From the NCBI GenBank assembly GCA_020849665.1, contig JADLFX010000011.1, positions 1 to 64,000 on the forward strand: 64,000 bases of DNA, given 5' to 3'. Positions 48,586 through 63,186 of the stretch are shown here, piece after piece. Source of the DNA: Planctomycetota bacterium (lineage in GTDB: Bacteria > Planctomycetota > UBA1135 > UBA2386). A program made the position numbers and the translations under genes. Under the pieces are notes generated by a model. It had not been told where the DNA came from. It saw only the letters and a program-made list of their open reading frames with translations, and searched no databases. The first letter of the stretch is position 1; the number at the start of each line of letters is the position of its first letter.

Positions 48586-50133
48586 ATGCTCCACCTCACC
48601 CGCCTCCTGCTGGTCCTGGGACTCTGGCTGCCCCTTTTGCGGGCCCAGGGCCCCGCGGTGCTGGCGGCGCCTGCGGGCGGAACCGCCGAAGCCGGCGGCC
48701 TCCTGCTGGCCGAGGGTCACGCCCACCTGCGCGCCGAGGATCCGGTCTCGGCCCTCGAGTCGTTCCGGGCCGCCCTGGTGCTGCTCCCCGATCCGATCGA
48801 GCCGCTGCTGGGTCTCGGCGAGGCGTGGCTCCTGCAGGGCCAGGGCGAACTCGCGCGGCGCTATGCCGAGGCCGCGCGCCGGCTGGACCCGGCGGAGGCG
48901 CGCGCCGACGCGCTCCTGGTGAACGCGCTGCTGCGCCTGCGGCGCTTCGACGATGCGGTCGCCGCGGCGCGCGCCGGTGTCGGCCGGCACCAGGACCCGC
49001 CGGCCGCGTTGCTGGCCGCGCTGGCCACGGCCCTGTTCCGCGTGCAGGCCAACGCCGAGGCCGCGCGCTGGTACCAGGCCGCGCTGGTCCGCGACGCGGG
49101 CCACGCGGAGGCGCACCTGCGCCTGGGCTCGGGACTCCTGCCTCCGCACGCGTCCCCGCCGACCCTGGAACTCGAGCGGGGCGTCGCCGCGCTGCAGGCG
49201 CGCGACCCGCAGAGTGCGCGTGCGCACTTCGCCGCCGCGGTCCGCGACCAGCAGGGTGCGGTGGCGCATCGGCTCCTGGGCGAGACGCTCTTCTCCTTGC
49301 GGGCACGGGATTCGTTCCTCGCGGCGACACCCGAGTTCGCCACGCTGCGCGCGTTGCTGCCCGAGCCGGATCTGCGGGCGGTGCCCGTGGAGCGCTTCCT
49401 TCCGGGCATCGACGCGCTGGCCGCCGAGCGGCGCGGCGTGGCGCAGCGCGCGCTGGCGCTCTTCGCGCCGCACCTGCCGAAGCTCGTGGCCATGGGGGGC
49501 CGGCACGACCTGCTGGGCGCGCTGGAGCGCACCACCGACGCGCCGGCCCGCGAGGGGCTGCGCGGCCGGCGCACGTTCGATGGTCGCGTGTGGGACGACG
49601 TGCGCGGCATGGGCGGGCTGCAGGCGGCCACGGGGATCGAGGCGTTGGACGAGGCGTACGAGCACGGCTTCGACACGCTCGCCCACGAGGTCGCGCACCA
49701 GGCACATCTGTATTCCTTCGCCATGGCGGACCGGCTGCGCATCCGTGAGCTCTACCGGGCCGCGCGCGACGCGGGTCGCTGCCTGGACTACTACGCGGCC
49801 AGCAACGAGGCCGAGTACTTCGCCCAGGGCGTCGAGGCGTTCGTGAGCCTCGTGAAGCGCCCGGGTACCGAGGTGACGCACGGCCACACGCGCTTCGAGC
49901 TGCGGCGCGTGGACCCCGGCTTGCACGAACTCATCCAGCGGCTGGTGCGCTACGACCCCCTGGGCAGGGCCGAGGACCGTGCCCGGCTCCTGCCGCTGGC
50001 GTTCGCCCTCGCCCTGCGCTGCGGCCGGCCCGAGGACGCCAGGGAGGCCGCCGCCATGATGGACCCGGGGCCGCAACGCGAGGCGCTGCTGCGCCGGGCC
50101 GAGCGGGCGATCCTGGTGTCCCGGCCGCTCTGA
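48586..50133 (+). CDS. Secreted TPR protein with HExxH metallopeptidase motif
   Basis: Signal peptide; TPR repeats; YEHGFDTLAHEVAHQAHL and downstream NEAEYFAQGVEAFV. Confidence 0.75.
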   Translation: MLHLTRLLLVLGLWLPLLRAQGPAVLAAPAGGTAEAGGLLLAEGHAHLRAEDPVSALESFRAALVLLPDPIEPLLGLGEAWLLQGQGELARRYAEAARRLDPAEARADALLVNALLRLRRFDDAVAAARAGVGRHQDPPAALLAALATALFRVQANAEAARWYQAALVRDAGHAEAHLRLGSGLLPPHASPPTLELERGVAALQARDPQSARAHFAAAVRDQQGAVAHRLLGETLFSLRARDSFLAATPEFATLRALLPEPDLRAVPVERFLPGIDALAAERRGVAQRALALFAPHLPKLVAMGGRHDLLGALERTTDAPAREGLRGRRTFDGRVWDDVRGMGGLQAATGIEALDEAYEHGFDTLAHEVAHQAHLYSFAMADRLRIRELYRAARDAGRCLDYYAASNEAEYFAQGVEAFVSLVKRPGTEVTHGHTRFELRRVDPGLHELIQRLVRYDPLGRAEDRARLLPLAFALALRCGRPEDAREAAAMMDPGPQREALLRRAERAILVSRPL

Positions 50134-50202
50134 GCCGCGCCCCGGCGGGCGCCGATTCCTGGACGCTGGCCCGGAGCAGGGCGGCCCTGCATCCTCTGCG
50201 CC

Positions 50203-52230
50203 ATGAAGGCCCTGCTGGTGCTGGTCGCGTCCTGCCTCGCGGTCGTCGGATCCGTCGCTCGTGCCCAGGAGCGCCTGACTCCGGAGCTGCTCTTCCAGCT
50301 GCGCCGGGTGAGCGACCCCCAGGTAAGTCCCGACGGCAGGCAGGTTCTCTATCACGTGCGCACGGTCGACCTCGCCAGGAACCGCGGCGAGACCCAGCTC
50401 TTCGTGGCGAGCACCGCCGGCGGCGGGCGCCGCCAGCTCACCTTCCACGGCAGCAACAGCAACGGACGCTGGGCGCCGGATGGCCGGAGCATCGCGTTCC
50501 TGTCCACACGCGGCGGCGCGCCGCAGGTGTACGTGATGCCCTGCGACGGGGGCGAGGCGCGGCAGGTCAGCGACCAGGCGGGCGGTGTGCAGGGCCTGCT
50601 GTGGTCGCCGAAGGGCACGCACCTCGCGTATGTCGCCGAGGTGCAGGTGGACCCCACCATGCAGCAGCGCCACCCCGACCTGCCGCTCGCCAGGGCCGAG
50701 GTGTACGACGGGCTCATGATCCGCCACTGGGACGAGTGGCGCAGCGGCCGCTACAGCCACCTCTTCGTGGTGCCGGCCGAGGGGGGCAAGGCCACCGACC
50801 TGATGCCGGGCGAGCGCGTGCACACGCCCCTGCGGCCGTTCGGCGGGATCGAGCAGATCGCCTGGTCGCCCGATGGCCGGCAGATCGCCTACACCGCCAA
50901 GAAGGTCGCCGACGAGGCGCGCAGCACGAACAGCGACATCTACCTGGTCGAGATCGGCGGCGGCGCGACGCGCAACCTCACCGAGGGCATGCCCGGCTAC
51001 GAGGTCGAGCCGCGCTTCGCCCCCGATGGCGCGCGGATCGCGTTCCTCAGCATGGCGCGCGGTGGCTTCGAGGCGGACAAGAACCGCCTCATGGTGCAGG
51101 ACCTGCGCGGCGGCGCGCGCGTGGAGCTCACCGAGGCCCTGGATCAGTCGGCGGCCGAGCCGACCTGGACTCCGGACGGCGCCGCGCTCCTCTTCGCCTC
51201 GGAGACCCGCGGCACCACGCATGTCTACCGCGTGACCGTGGCCGAGCGGCGCATCGAGCCGCTCACGCGCGGCCGCTACGAGTACCACGGCCTCTCCCTC
51301 TCGGCGGACGGCCAGGTCCTGGTGGCGCTGCGCCAGCAGACCGAGCGGCCGTACGAGGTCGTGCGCGTGCCACTGGCCGGCGGCGAGGTCACGGCGCTCA
51401 GCGACGAGAACGGCGCGACCTTCGCCCGGCTCGCGCTCCCCAAGGTCGAGGAACGCACCTTCGCCACCACCGACGGCAAGTCCCTGCACGCGTGGGTCGT
51501 GCTGCCCCCCGACTTCGATCCGGCCCGCAGCTATCCGATGCTGCTCTACTGCCAGGGCGGGCCGCAGAGCATGGTGGGACAGTGGTTCAGCTACCGCTGG
51601 AACTTCCACCTGATGGCCGCCAAGGGCTACATCGTGCTGGCACCCAATCGCCGCGGGCTGCCTGGCTTCGGCCAGTCGTGGAACGACCAGATCAGCGGCG
51701 ACTGGGGCGGGCAGGCGATGCAGGACCTCCTGGCCGCGACCGACGCGATGCAGAAGGAACCGTACGTGGATCGGCGGCGCACCGCCGCGGTGGGCGCCAG
51801 CTTCGGCGGCTACACGATCTACTGGCTGATGGGCAACGACGACAAGGAGCGCTTCTGCGCGATGATCGCGCACTGCGGCGTGTTCAACCTGGAGAGCATG
51901 TACCACGCCACCGAGGAGCTCTTCTTCGTCGACTGGGACCTGGGCGGCCCATACTGGAAGTCCCCCGAGGTGCGCGAGCGCTACGAGCGCTTCTCACCGC
52001 ACCGCTTCGCCGGCAACTGGCGCACGCCGCTCCTGGTGATCCACGGCGAGAAGGACTACCGGGTGCCGGTCACGGAAGGCATCCAGGCGTTCACCGCGGC
52101 GCAGCTGCGCGGTGTGCCGTCGCGCTTCCTGTACTTCCCGGAGGAGGGCCACTGGGTGCTCTCGCCGCAGAACGGCGTGCTCTGGCAGCGCGAGTTCTTC
52201 GCCTGGCTGGAGCGCTGGTGCAAGGGCTGA
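50203..52230 (+). CDS. S9 family prolyl oligopeptidase / dipeptidyl aminopeptidase
   Basis: WD40-like beta-propeller repeats; VGASFGGYTIYWLMG catalytic Ser; PLLVIHGEKDYRVPVTEGIQ. Confidence 0.92.
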   Translation: MKALLVLVASCLAVVGSVARAQERLTPELLFQLRRVSDPQVSPDGRQVLYHVRTVDLARNRGETQLFVASTAGGGRRQLTFHGSNSNGRWAPDGRSIAFLSTRGGAPQVYVMPCDGGEARQVSDQAGGVQGLLWSPKGTHLAYVAEVQVDPTMQQRHPDLPLARAEVYDGLMIRHWDEWRSGRYSHLFVVPAEGGKATDLMPGERVHTPLRPFGGIEQIAWSPDGRQIAYTAKKVADEARSTNSDIYLVEIGGGATRNLTEGMPGYEVEPRFAPDGARIAFLSMARGGFEADKNRLMVQDLRGGARVELTEALDQSAAEPTWTPDGAALLFASETRGTTHVYRVTVAERRIEPLTRGRYEYHGLSLSADGQVLVALRQQTERPYEVVRVPLAGGEVTALSDENGATFARLALPKVEERTFATTDGKSLHAWVVLPPDFDPARSYPMLLYCQGGPQSMVGQWFSYRWNFHLMAAKGYIVLAPNRRGLPGFGQSWNDQISGDWGGQAMQDLLAATDAMQKEPYVDRRRTAAVGASFGGYTIYWLMGNDDKERFCAMIAHCGVFNLESMYHATEELFFVDWDLGGPYWKSPEVRERYERFSPHRFAGNWRTPLLVIHGEKDYRVPVTEGIQAFTAAQLRGVPSRFLYFPEEGHWVLSPQNGVLWQREFFAWLERWCKG

Positions 52231-52240
52231 GGCCCCCGGT

Positions 52241-53197
52241 TCACGCACGCACCGGCGGAGCCTGCAGGATCGGCGCCCGCAACCGGGCCACGTGCTCCGC
52301 GCGGCGCTTGCCGACCAGGGCGCGCAACCCTGCCTTCAAGGCGAACGAGGCCACCTCGGTGAGTTCCGCGAGGCCGGCCGCGAGCACGCCATGGTGCTTG
52401 CGCATGTAGTGGAAGCGGCTCTGGAAGTAGTGCTCGGCGATGCAGCCGCCGAAGAGCTGGCTCTGCGTGGTCCTGGCCGAGTGCCCGGGGGTGTGGCGCG
52501 CGAGCGCCGCACCGACGGTCCAGGTCTGGAAGCCCAGGGACAGGGCCCGGCGGCACAGGTCGGTCTCCTCGAAGTAGAGGAAGTAGCGCGGGTCGAAGCC
52601 TCCCAGGCGATCCAGCAGATCCTTGCGGATCAGCAGGCAGGCACCGCACACCCAGTCGGCGCGGAACGGCGGGGCCCCGTGCTGGATGCGCGCCGCCGGC
52701 GGGAGTGGCAGCAGGGGGATCAGGGCGGTGCGGATCACGCTCAGCGGCGTCGGGAACGCGCCGGCGTTCTGGTCGATCCGTCCGTCGTTCTCGATCGCCG
52801 GACCGACGATGCCGGCCTCGGGATGGGCCTCCAGGAAGCCGGTGAGCAGGTCCAGGTCCTCCGCGGTGATCCAGGCATCGGGGTTGAGGAACAGGACGTA
52901 GGGCGTGTCCACGTGCGGCAGCGCCAGGTTGTTGCCCCGACCGAATCCGACGTTCGCGGGCGAACGGATCAGCGTCGCCCAGGGGAAGCCCTCGGCCACG
53001 CGCTGGGCCGTGCCGTCGTCGCTGCAGTTGTCCACGACGAGGACGCGGGCCGCGCCGCGTTCGTGCAGCGGCTGCAGGGCCGCGAGCGTGCGACCGATCG
53101 TCTGCGCCGAGCGGTAGGTCACGATCACCACGCTGACGCGCGGCCTCGCGGGCTCCCGCTCCGTGGCAGGAGTCTCGTGGGTCACTGGGCTGGGCAT
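52241..53197 (-). CDS. GT2 glycosyltransferase (rhamnosyltransferase-like)
   Basis: VSVVIVTYRSAQTIGRTLAAL; VVDNCSDDGT; NVGFGRGNNLAL; FLNPDAWI; FDPRYFLYFEETDLCRRA. Confidence 0.88.
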   Translation of the reverse strand: MPSPVTHETPATEREPARPRVSVVIVTYRSAQTIGRTLAALQPLHERGAARVLVVDNCSDDGTAQRVAEGFPWATLIRSPANVGFGRGNNLALPHVDTPYVLFLNPDAWITAEDLDLLTGFLEAHPEAGIVGPAIENDGRIDQNAGAFPTPLSVIRTALIPLLPLPPAARIQHGAPPFRADWVCGACLLIRKDLLDRLGGFDPRYFLYFEETDLCRRALSLGFQTWTVGAALARHTPGHSARTTQSQLFGGCIAEHYFQSRFHYMRKHHGVLAAGLAELTEVASFALKAGLRALVGKRRAEHVARLRAPILQAPPVRA

Positions 53198-53269
53198 TCC
53201 GGTGCGGGCACTTCGCGTCCGAGCAGGTGCCTCAAGTCTAGCCCCCGCGTATCCTCGCCCGCCAAGACC

Positions 53270-53986
53270 GTGAAGGCCCGTCCGGAACCGGAGTTGCAGA
53301 CCACCACGCTGTGGGACTTCCCGTCCCGCACCTATGGGCCGGGGCGCCAGGGCGACGACCAGTACGCCGGCGCCACGCCCAGCCACGTCATCTGGAACCT
53401 GCTGCACCGCTACACGCGGCCTGCGGACCTCGTCGTGGACCCGATGTGCGGCAGCGGCACGACGCTCGACGTGGCGCGCGACCTGGGGCGCCGCGGACTC
53501 GGCTACGACCTGCAGCCGCAGCGGCGCGACATCTACAAGGCCGATGCCCGCAAGCTGCCGCTCGAGGACGGCAAGGCCGACTTCGTGTTCGTGGACCCGC
53601 CGTACTCCACGCACCTGCGCTACTCGGGCCAGGAATCGTGCGTGGGCGAGCTCGACGCCCACGACCCCGGCTACTTCGCCGCCATGGACACGGTGTTCGG
53701 GGAGCTGCACCGCATCCTGCACGCCGACCGGGCACTGGCCGTGTACGTGGGCGACACCTGGGACCAGAAGCGCGGCTTCGTGCCGATCGCGTTCCGGCTC
53801 CTGGGGCTCCTGGAGAAGCGCTTCACGCCGTTGGACGTGATCGCGGTGCGGCGCCACAACCAGAGCCTGCGCCGGCCCGAGTACCATCGCGCCGCGCGCG
53901 AGCAGGGGTTCTTCCTGCGCGGATTCCAGTACCTGCTGCTCTGCGCCAAGGGCGACCCGCGCCGCCACCTCGCCGACCGACCCTGA
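53270..53986 (+). CDS. Small DNA methyltransferase (N4-C/N6-A type), no cognate nuclease adjacent
   Basis: [29 protein letters not shown] (motif I); FVFVDPPYS (motif IV). Confidence 0.75.
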   Translation: MKARPEPELQTTTLWDFPSRTYGPGRQGDDQYAGATPSHVIWNLLHRYTRPADLVVDPMCGSGTTLDVARDLGRRGLGYDLQPQRRDIYKADARKLPLEDGKADFVFVDPPYSTHLRYSGQESCVGELDAHDPGYFAAMDTVFGELHRILHADRALAVYVGDTWDQKRGFVPIAFRLLGLLEKRFTPLDVIAVRRHNQSLRRPEYHRAAREQGFFLRGFQYLLLCAKGDPRRHLADRP

Positions 53987-54000
53987 CCTGGAGTGTGATG

Positions 54001-58739
<4,739 letters not shown>

Positions 58740-58743
<4 letters not shown>

Positions 58744-59468
58744 GCGCCTCGGACGTCCTGGACCGGCCCCAGCGCGTCTACGTCTGGCTGACCGGGCTCT
58801 TCGTCACGGCACTCCTGGTCGCGAACCTCACCGGCCCGAAGTTCTTCCACTTCGGCGCGGTCGGCGTCGCCGGCTGGACCCTCCGCCTCGAGCACTCGGT
58901 CGGGATGTTCTCGTTCCCGATCACGTTCCTCCTGACGGACATCGTGAACGACTACTTCGGCGCCAAGGGAGCGCGCCGGATGACGCTGATCGGCATGGTC
59001 ATGGCGGCGCTCACCGCCGGACTCCTCTGGTTGGCGCGCGCCGCGCCGGCCGCGCCCGCGGACCGCACCTACGTGCCCGAGGAGATGTTCCAGCAGGTGT
59101 TCGGCCAGTCGTCCCTGCTCTTCGTCGCGTCGCTCTGCGCGTATGTGCTGGGCCAGTTCTGCGACATCTTCGTGTTCGGCGTGTTCAAGCGCTGGAGTGG
59201 TGGCCGGATGCTCTGGCTGCGCGCCACCGGCAGCACGGTGCTGAGCCAGATGGTGGACTCCCTCACCATCTCGTTCCTCCTGGGCTACGGCAGCCTGCTC
59301 GCGAGCGGCACCGGCGCCAGCCTCGGGTTCATCCTGGAGACCGCGGCCAAGGGGTATGCGCTGAAGTTCCTGATCGCGATCGCGATCACGCCGTTGCTGT
59401 ACCTCGGCCATGGCTTCGTGCGCCGGGTTCTGGGCCTGCAGCCGCTGGCGGTGGAGGAGCGCCCCTGA
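58740..59468 (+). CDS. yhhQ: Queuosine precursor transporter (VUT/YhhQ family)
   Basis: VANLTGPKFFHF; SFPITFLLTDIVNDYFGAKGARRM; YVLGQFCDIFVFGVFKRWSGGRMLWLRATGSTVLSQMVDS. Confidence 0.88.
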
Positions 59469-59476
59469 TCTCGCCC

Positions 59477-61996
59477 ATGAGACCCAGGATCCTGCTGCTC
59501 CTGGTCCTGGCGTGCACCGTGGGCACCCTGCTGCTGCTGCGGCACGGAACGTCGGGCGATGCGCCCGCGCCCCCGCCCTCTCGCGTCGCTGGCCCCGACG
59601 CACCGTCCGGGACCTTTCCTGCGATCGTGAGCGAACCCCGCCGTGGCGAGCTGCCGGCGGATCTCGTGACCGTGCTGGGGCAGGTGGTGCACGCGGGGTC
59701 TCTTGCGCCGGTACCTGGAGCCGGGATCCGCTGCCAGGCGCGGTCGGTCGAGGGCAAGGCGCCCTCCAAGGAGCTGCGCACCGCTCTCGCCGCCATGCGG
59801 ACGCAGACGCGCGCGGATGGAGGGTTCGCCCTGGTTCTCGAGCGCAACCACGCCACTCAGTCGGACATCGTCGTGCAGCACGGGCTCGCGGAGTTCCGCG
59901 TATCGGTTCCGGCAGTCCTCCACTCGAACCAGCACGATCTGGGCCGCATCGTGGTTCACGGATCGTTCGCTCTGCAGGGTGTGGTGCTCGACGAGGCGGG
60001 CACGCCCGTGCCGGGGGCGCGGTTGGTCGTGCTCCCGTTGCCCGGCGACCCGCAGGCCTCCACGGATGTGGCGTCGCGCACTCCGATCCTGGTTCGGGCG
60101 GATGCGGAGGGGCGCTTCACAACCAGCGAGGGAATCGTTCCCGGGATCTGGACCATCAGGGTCCGGCAGGAACTCGCGCTCGTTTCCGCACCGGAGCTCT
60201 TCTGTGACGAAGACGGGCTCCTGCCCCGAGGCCCGGTGCGCGTGGTCGTACGTCGCCTGGGCGAATGCGTTCTCGCGGGTACCGTGGTCGACGAGCAAGG
60301 CGCACCGGTGGCGGGGGCAATGGTCACCGCATTCTCTGCCGCAGGGATGGGTTTCGCTCGGACGATGGCGGATGGGTCGTTCGCGTTGGTGGAAGCATCC
60401 GAGTTCACCGGCCCCGTGCGATCTCTGCACGTCACGGGGGCCTCGGAGGTGCACGCGGCGCGTGTCGTTCCTGGTCCTTGGCCCAAGGGAACGACCGGCC
60501 TGCGCGTGGTCCTGCGCCCGGCCGGCAGGCTGCGCGTCCGAGTCGTGGATGCTGAGCTCGGCCAAGCCGTGGCGCCCTACATGCTTCACGTGCTCGCTCC
60601 CTCCTCGTCCGGCTCGCCCCGCGTGCGCGTTGGGAAGCCGGCGGATCAGGGAAGCCGCACCCATCGCTGCGAGGGTGCGGACGCCACGCTGGACATCGGC
60701 GGCCTGCCCGAAGGCAATCGCACTCTGTGGATCATCGCCGATGATCCCGCTTACGCGGGATCGGGACCGGTCGTCGTTCCGGAGGCGGAGCGCGAACTCG
60801 TCGTGCGCCTGCCGCGCGCGGACGTGCGGATCGCCGTACGGGATGCCGCAGGACGGGCGATCGTGGGGGCTCTCGTGGAGGTCGAGGAAGAGTTCGCGCG
60901 TGGGGTGCCGGGCGCCGGAACACTCGTACTGCCGCGCGCGGAACTCCAACGTGGGCTTCTGGATGGCGGCATCACCGTGTTCACGCTTGGCGCCTCCGCG
61001 CATACGGATGCGGAGGGCAGGGTGCTCCTCGGCGTCCCACGAGGTGCACGTGGCCGGTTGCGGGTGACGGCCCCCGGATACTGCGAGTTCCTTAGAGAGG
61101 CGTGGGATCCGCGCCGCCTGCCGGGTGAGGAAGTCGTGGTGCTGCAGACCGGCGGTGCGCTCGAGGGGACCATCCGCGACTGGAACACATCGACCTACGC
61201 GAAGTCCTCGATGCCACAGGGACTCGCGATGGAGAGTATCGACGAGCCTGGCTTGTGGGTGCCGCGGACACCTCGGCGGATACCCGTCCAGCCGGACGGT
61301 CGCTTCGAGTTCCGCGAGGTCCCTGCGGGACGTTGGAACGTCTGGTTCTTCTTGCCCTACGAGGGCGGCGAGAACGGCCGTCTGTGGCTGGGCGAACAAC
61401 GTGTGGTCCAGGGTGCCACCGCCCGCCTCGAGGCAGGGCTGGTCGGGCAGACGATGGTCGACGTCGAGGGCACGGTCACGCTCGACGGCGCGCCGTACCT
61501 CGGCCGCCTGCACTTCGTGCGGGTCGGCCCCGGCGGCGACGGGCTCTCGTGGCTCGAGGACGCTCCGCGGATCGGCACCGATCGGAATGGGTCGTTCCGA
61601 GCGCGCCTGCGTCTCGGTTCCTACGTTGTGAGCCTGGAGGCCAACGGCAGGGACGTGCCGCAGCGGATCGACGCGCCCATACGGATTCCGGTGCGCGCGG
61701 GAGAGAGGCTGCAACTCGCGGTCCAGCGCGGCTCCATCGAGTTCGTGCTCCGGGGCCTTCCTGCCCCGATCGCAGACGGCGAAGTCCGCTTCCAGGTGCT
61801 CTCGTTGCGCTCAGGGTCACGCGAAGTCGCCGTGCGGGAGGGTCGCCTCGTGCTGGATCCGGCCCCCGGCGAGCCGTTCCACCTCCGTTGTCTGGAGTAC
61901 CCGGCCCGCCCGGACCTGAGTGGCAGGAGCTTCGGGCCATTCCAGGTCGACGCCGGCGGCCCCGCCAGACAGCGCCGCATTCTTGCATTGGACTGA
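59477..61996 (+). CDS. Secreted protein with repeated carboxypeptidase-regulatory-like domains
   Basis: N-terminal TM/signal; repeated GVVLDEAGTPVPGARL / GTVVDEQGAPVAGAMV / VRDAAGRAIVGALV units; 839 aa. Confidence 0.75.
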   Translation: MRPRILLLLVLACTVGTLLLLRHGTSGDAPAPPPSRVAGPDAPSGTFPAIVSEPRRGELPADLVTVLGQVVHAGSLAPVPGAGIRCQARSVEGKAPSKELRTALAAMRTQTRADGGFALVLERNHATQSDIVVQHGLAEFRVSVPAVLHSNQHDLGRIVVHGSFALQGVVLDEAGTPVPGARLVVLPLPGDPQASTDVASRTPILVRADAEGRFTTSEGIVPGIWTIRVRQELALVSAPELFCDEDGLLPRGPVRVVVRRLGECVLAGTVVDEQGAPVAGAMVTAFSAAGMGFARTMADGSFALVEASEFTGPVRSLHVTGASEVHAARVVPGPWPKGTTGLRVVLRPAGRLRVRVVDAELGQAVAPYMLHVLAPSSSGSPRVRVGKPADQGSRTHRCEGADATLDIGGLPEGNRTLWIIADDPAYAGSGPVVVPEAERELVVRLPRADVRIAVRDAAGRAIVGALVEVEEEFARGVPGAGTLVLPRAELQRGLLDGGITVFTLGASAHTDAEGRVLLGVPRGARGRLRVTAPGYCEFLREAWDPRRLPGEEVVVLQTGGALEGTIRDWNTSTYAKSSMPQGLAMESIDEPGLWVPRTPRRIPVQPDGRFEFREVPAGRWNVWFFLPYEGGENGRLWLGEQRVVQGATARLEAGLVGQTMVDVEGTVTLDGAPYLGRLHFVRVGPGGDGLSWLEDAPRIGTDRNGSFRARLRLGSYVVSLEANGRDVPQRIDAPIRIPVRAGERLQLAVQRGSIEFVLRGLPAPIADGEVRFQVLSLRSGSREVAVREGRLVLDPAPGEPFHLRCLEYPARPDLSGRSFGPFQVDAGGPARQRRILALD

Positions 61997-62024
61997 AGGC
62001 CCGCGCGATCCCGGCTCAAGTTCC

Positions 62025-62050
62025 GACCGTCCTAGCTCGATAGGACGGTC
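62025..62050 (+). promoter_or_regulatory. Perfect inverted repeat abutting the GntR start codon (candidate operator)
   Basis: GACCGTCCTA-GCTCGA-TAGGACGGTC: 10-bp perfect arms, 6-bp spacer, next base is the A of ATG (62051). Confidence 0.65.
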
Positions 62051-62443
62051 ATGCACTGCCGCATCGACCCGCACAGCCACGTCCCGCCGAGCCAGCAGCT
62101 CGTGGACGCGGTCCTGGACGAGATCGCTTCCGGCGCGCGGGTGCCGGGCGAGGCGCTGCCGAGCGTGCGGGTTCTGGCGGCCCAGGTGCTGGTCAACCCC
62201 AACACGGTGGCCCGCGCCTACCGTGACCTGCAACAGCTCGGGGTGGCCGAGGGTCGCAACGGCAGCGGGGTGTTCGTGACGGATGCGGGGCCGCAGCGGG
62301 CGCGGGCGCGCCGGCAGGCCGAGACACTCGCGGCGTTCCGCGCGGCGCGCGACGCGGCGCTGCGCGCGGGGCACGACGCGCGCGTCCTGGCAGACGAGGT
62401 GGAGCGGGCGCACGGCACGCAGCCCGCAGGGGGGAGGCGATGA
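62051..62443 (+). CDS. GntR family regulator (YtrA-like)
   Basis: PPSQQLVDAVLDEIASGARVPGEALPSVRVLAAQVLVNPNTVARAYRDLQQLGVAEGRNGSGVFV. Confidence 0.93.
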   Translation: MHCRIDPHSHVPPSQQLVDAVLDEIASGARVPGEALPSVRVLAAQVLVNPNTVARAYRDLQQLGVAEGRNGSGVFVTDAGPQRARARRQAETLAAFRAARDAALRAGHDARVLADEVERAHGTQPAGGRR

Positions 62444-63186
62444 GCGAGACGGCGATCCGGATCCAGGGCATCCACCACCGCTACGGCCGCAAGGCGGTGC
62501 TCTGCGGTGTGGACCTGGAGGTTCCCGTGGGCTCGGTCACGGTGCTGCTCGGCACCAATGGCGCGGGCAAGACCACGCTCCTCCGTCTGGCGCTGGGGGC
62601 CTTGCGCCCGGGCGGCGGACGGGTCGAGGTGCACGGCCTCGACGTGCTGCGGCACACGCGCGTGGTCCGCGAGCAGGTCGGCTACGTCCCCGACGCGCCG
62701 GACGCGCCGGGCTGGATGACGCTGCGCGACCTCTGTCGATTCCTGGCCGCGCACTACCCGACCTGGGACCAGCGCCATGCCGACGGGCTGGCCGGGCAGC
62801 TCGGCGTGCCCACCCGCACGCGGCTCGACCGCATGTCCAAGGGCGAGGGGATGAAGGCGATGCTGGTCGCGGCGCTGGCGCCGCGGCCCCGCACCCTGCT
62901 CCTGGACGAGCCGTTCGGCGGCCTCGATCCGTTGGCGCGGGGCGCGGTCCTGGCCGGCGTGTTCTCCGCGTTGCGGGACGAGGGCACGACGGTGCTGGTG
63001 AGTACGCACGAGCTCGACGTGGCGGCACGTCTCGCCGAGCGCGTGGCGATCCTGGCTGGAGGGCGGATCGCGCGTGCCGGCACGGTGGCCGAGGTCCTGG
63101 GACAGGACGAGCCGGCACGCGTGCCCGAGGCACTGGAGGCGGCGCTGGCGGAGAGCGTGGCGGCGGATGCAGGGGGGCACCCATGA
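62440..63186 (+). CDS. ABC transporter ATP-binding protein
   Basis: VTVLLGTNGAGKTTLLRLALG; LDEPFGGLDPLARGAVL; STHELDVAARLAERVAIL; ATG overlaps the previous stop. Confidence 0.95.
   Translation: MSETAIRIQGIHHRYGRKAVLCGVDLEVPVGSVTVLLGTNGAGKTTLLRLALGALRPGGGRVEVHGLDVLRHTRVVREQVGYVPDAPDAPGWMTLRDLCRFLAAHYPTWDQRHADGLAGQLGVPTRTRLDRMSKGEGMKAMLVAALAPRPRTLLLDEPFGGLDPLARGAVLAGVFSALRDEGTTVLVSTHELDVAARLAERVAILAGGRIARAGTVAEVLGQDEPARVPEALEAALAESVAADAGGHP

Noticed and set aside
47182-51906. 1574-aa minus-strand ORF spanning three sense genes
   Set aside because: Crosses several well-supported plus-strand genes and intergenic gaps; artefact of rare stop codons.
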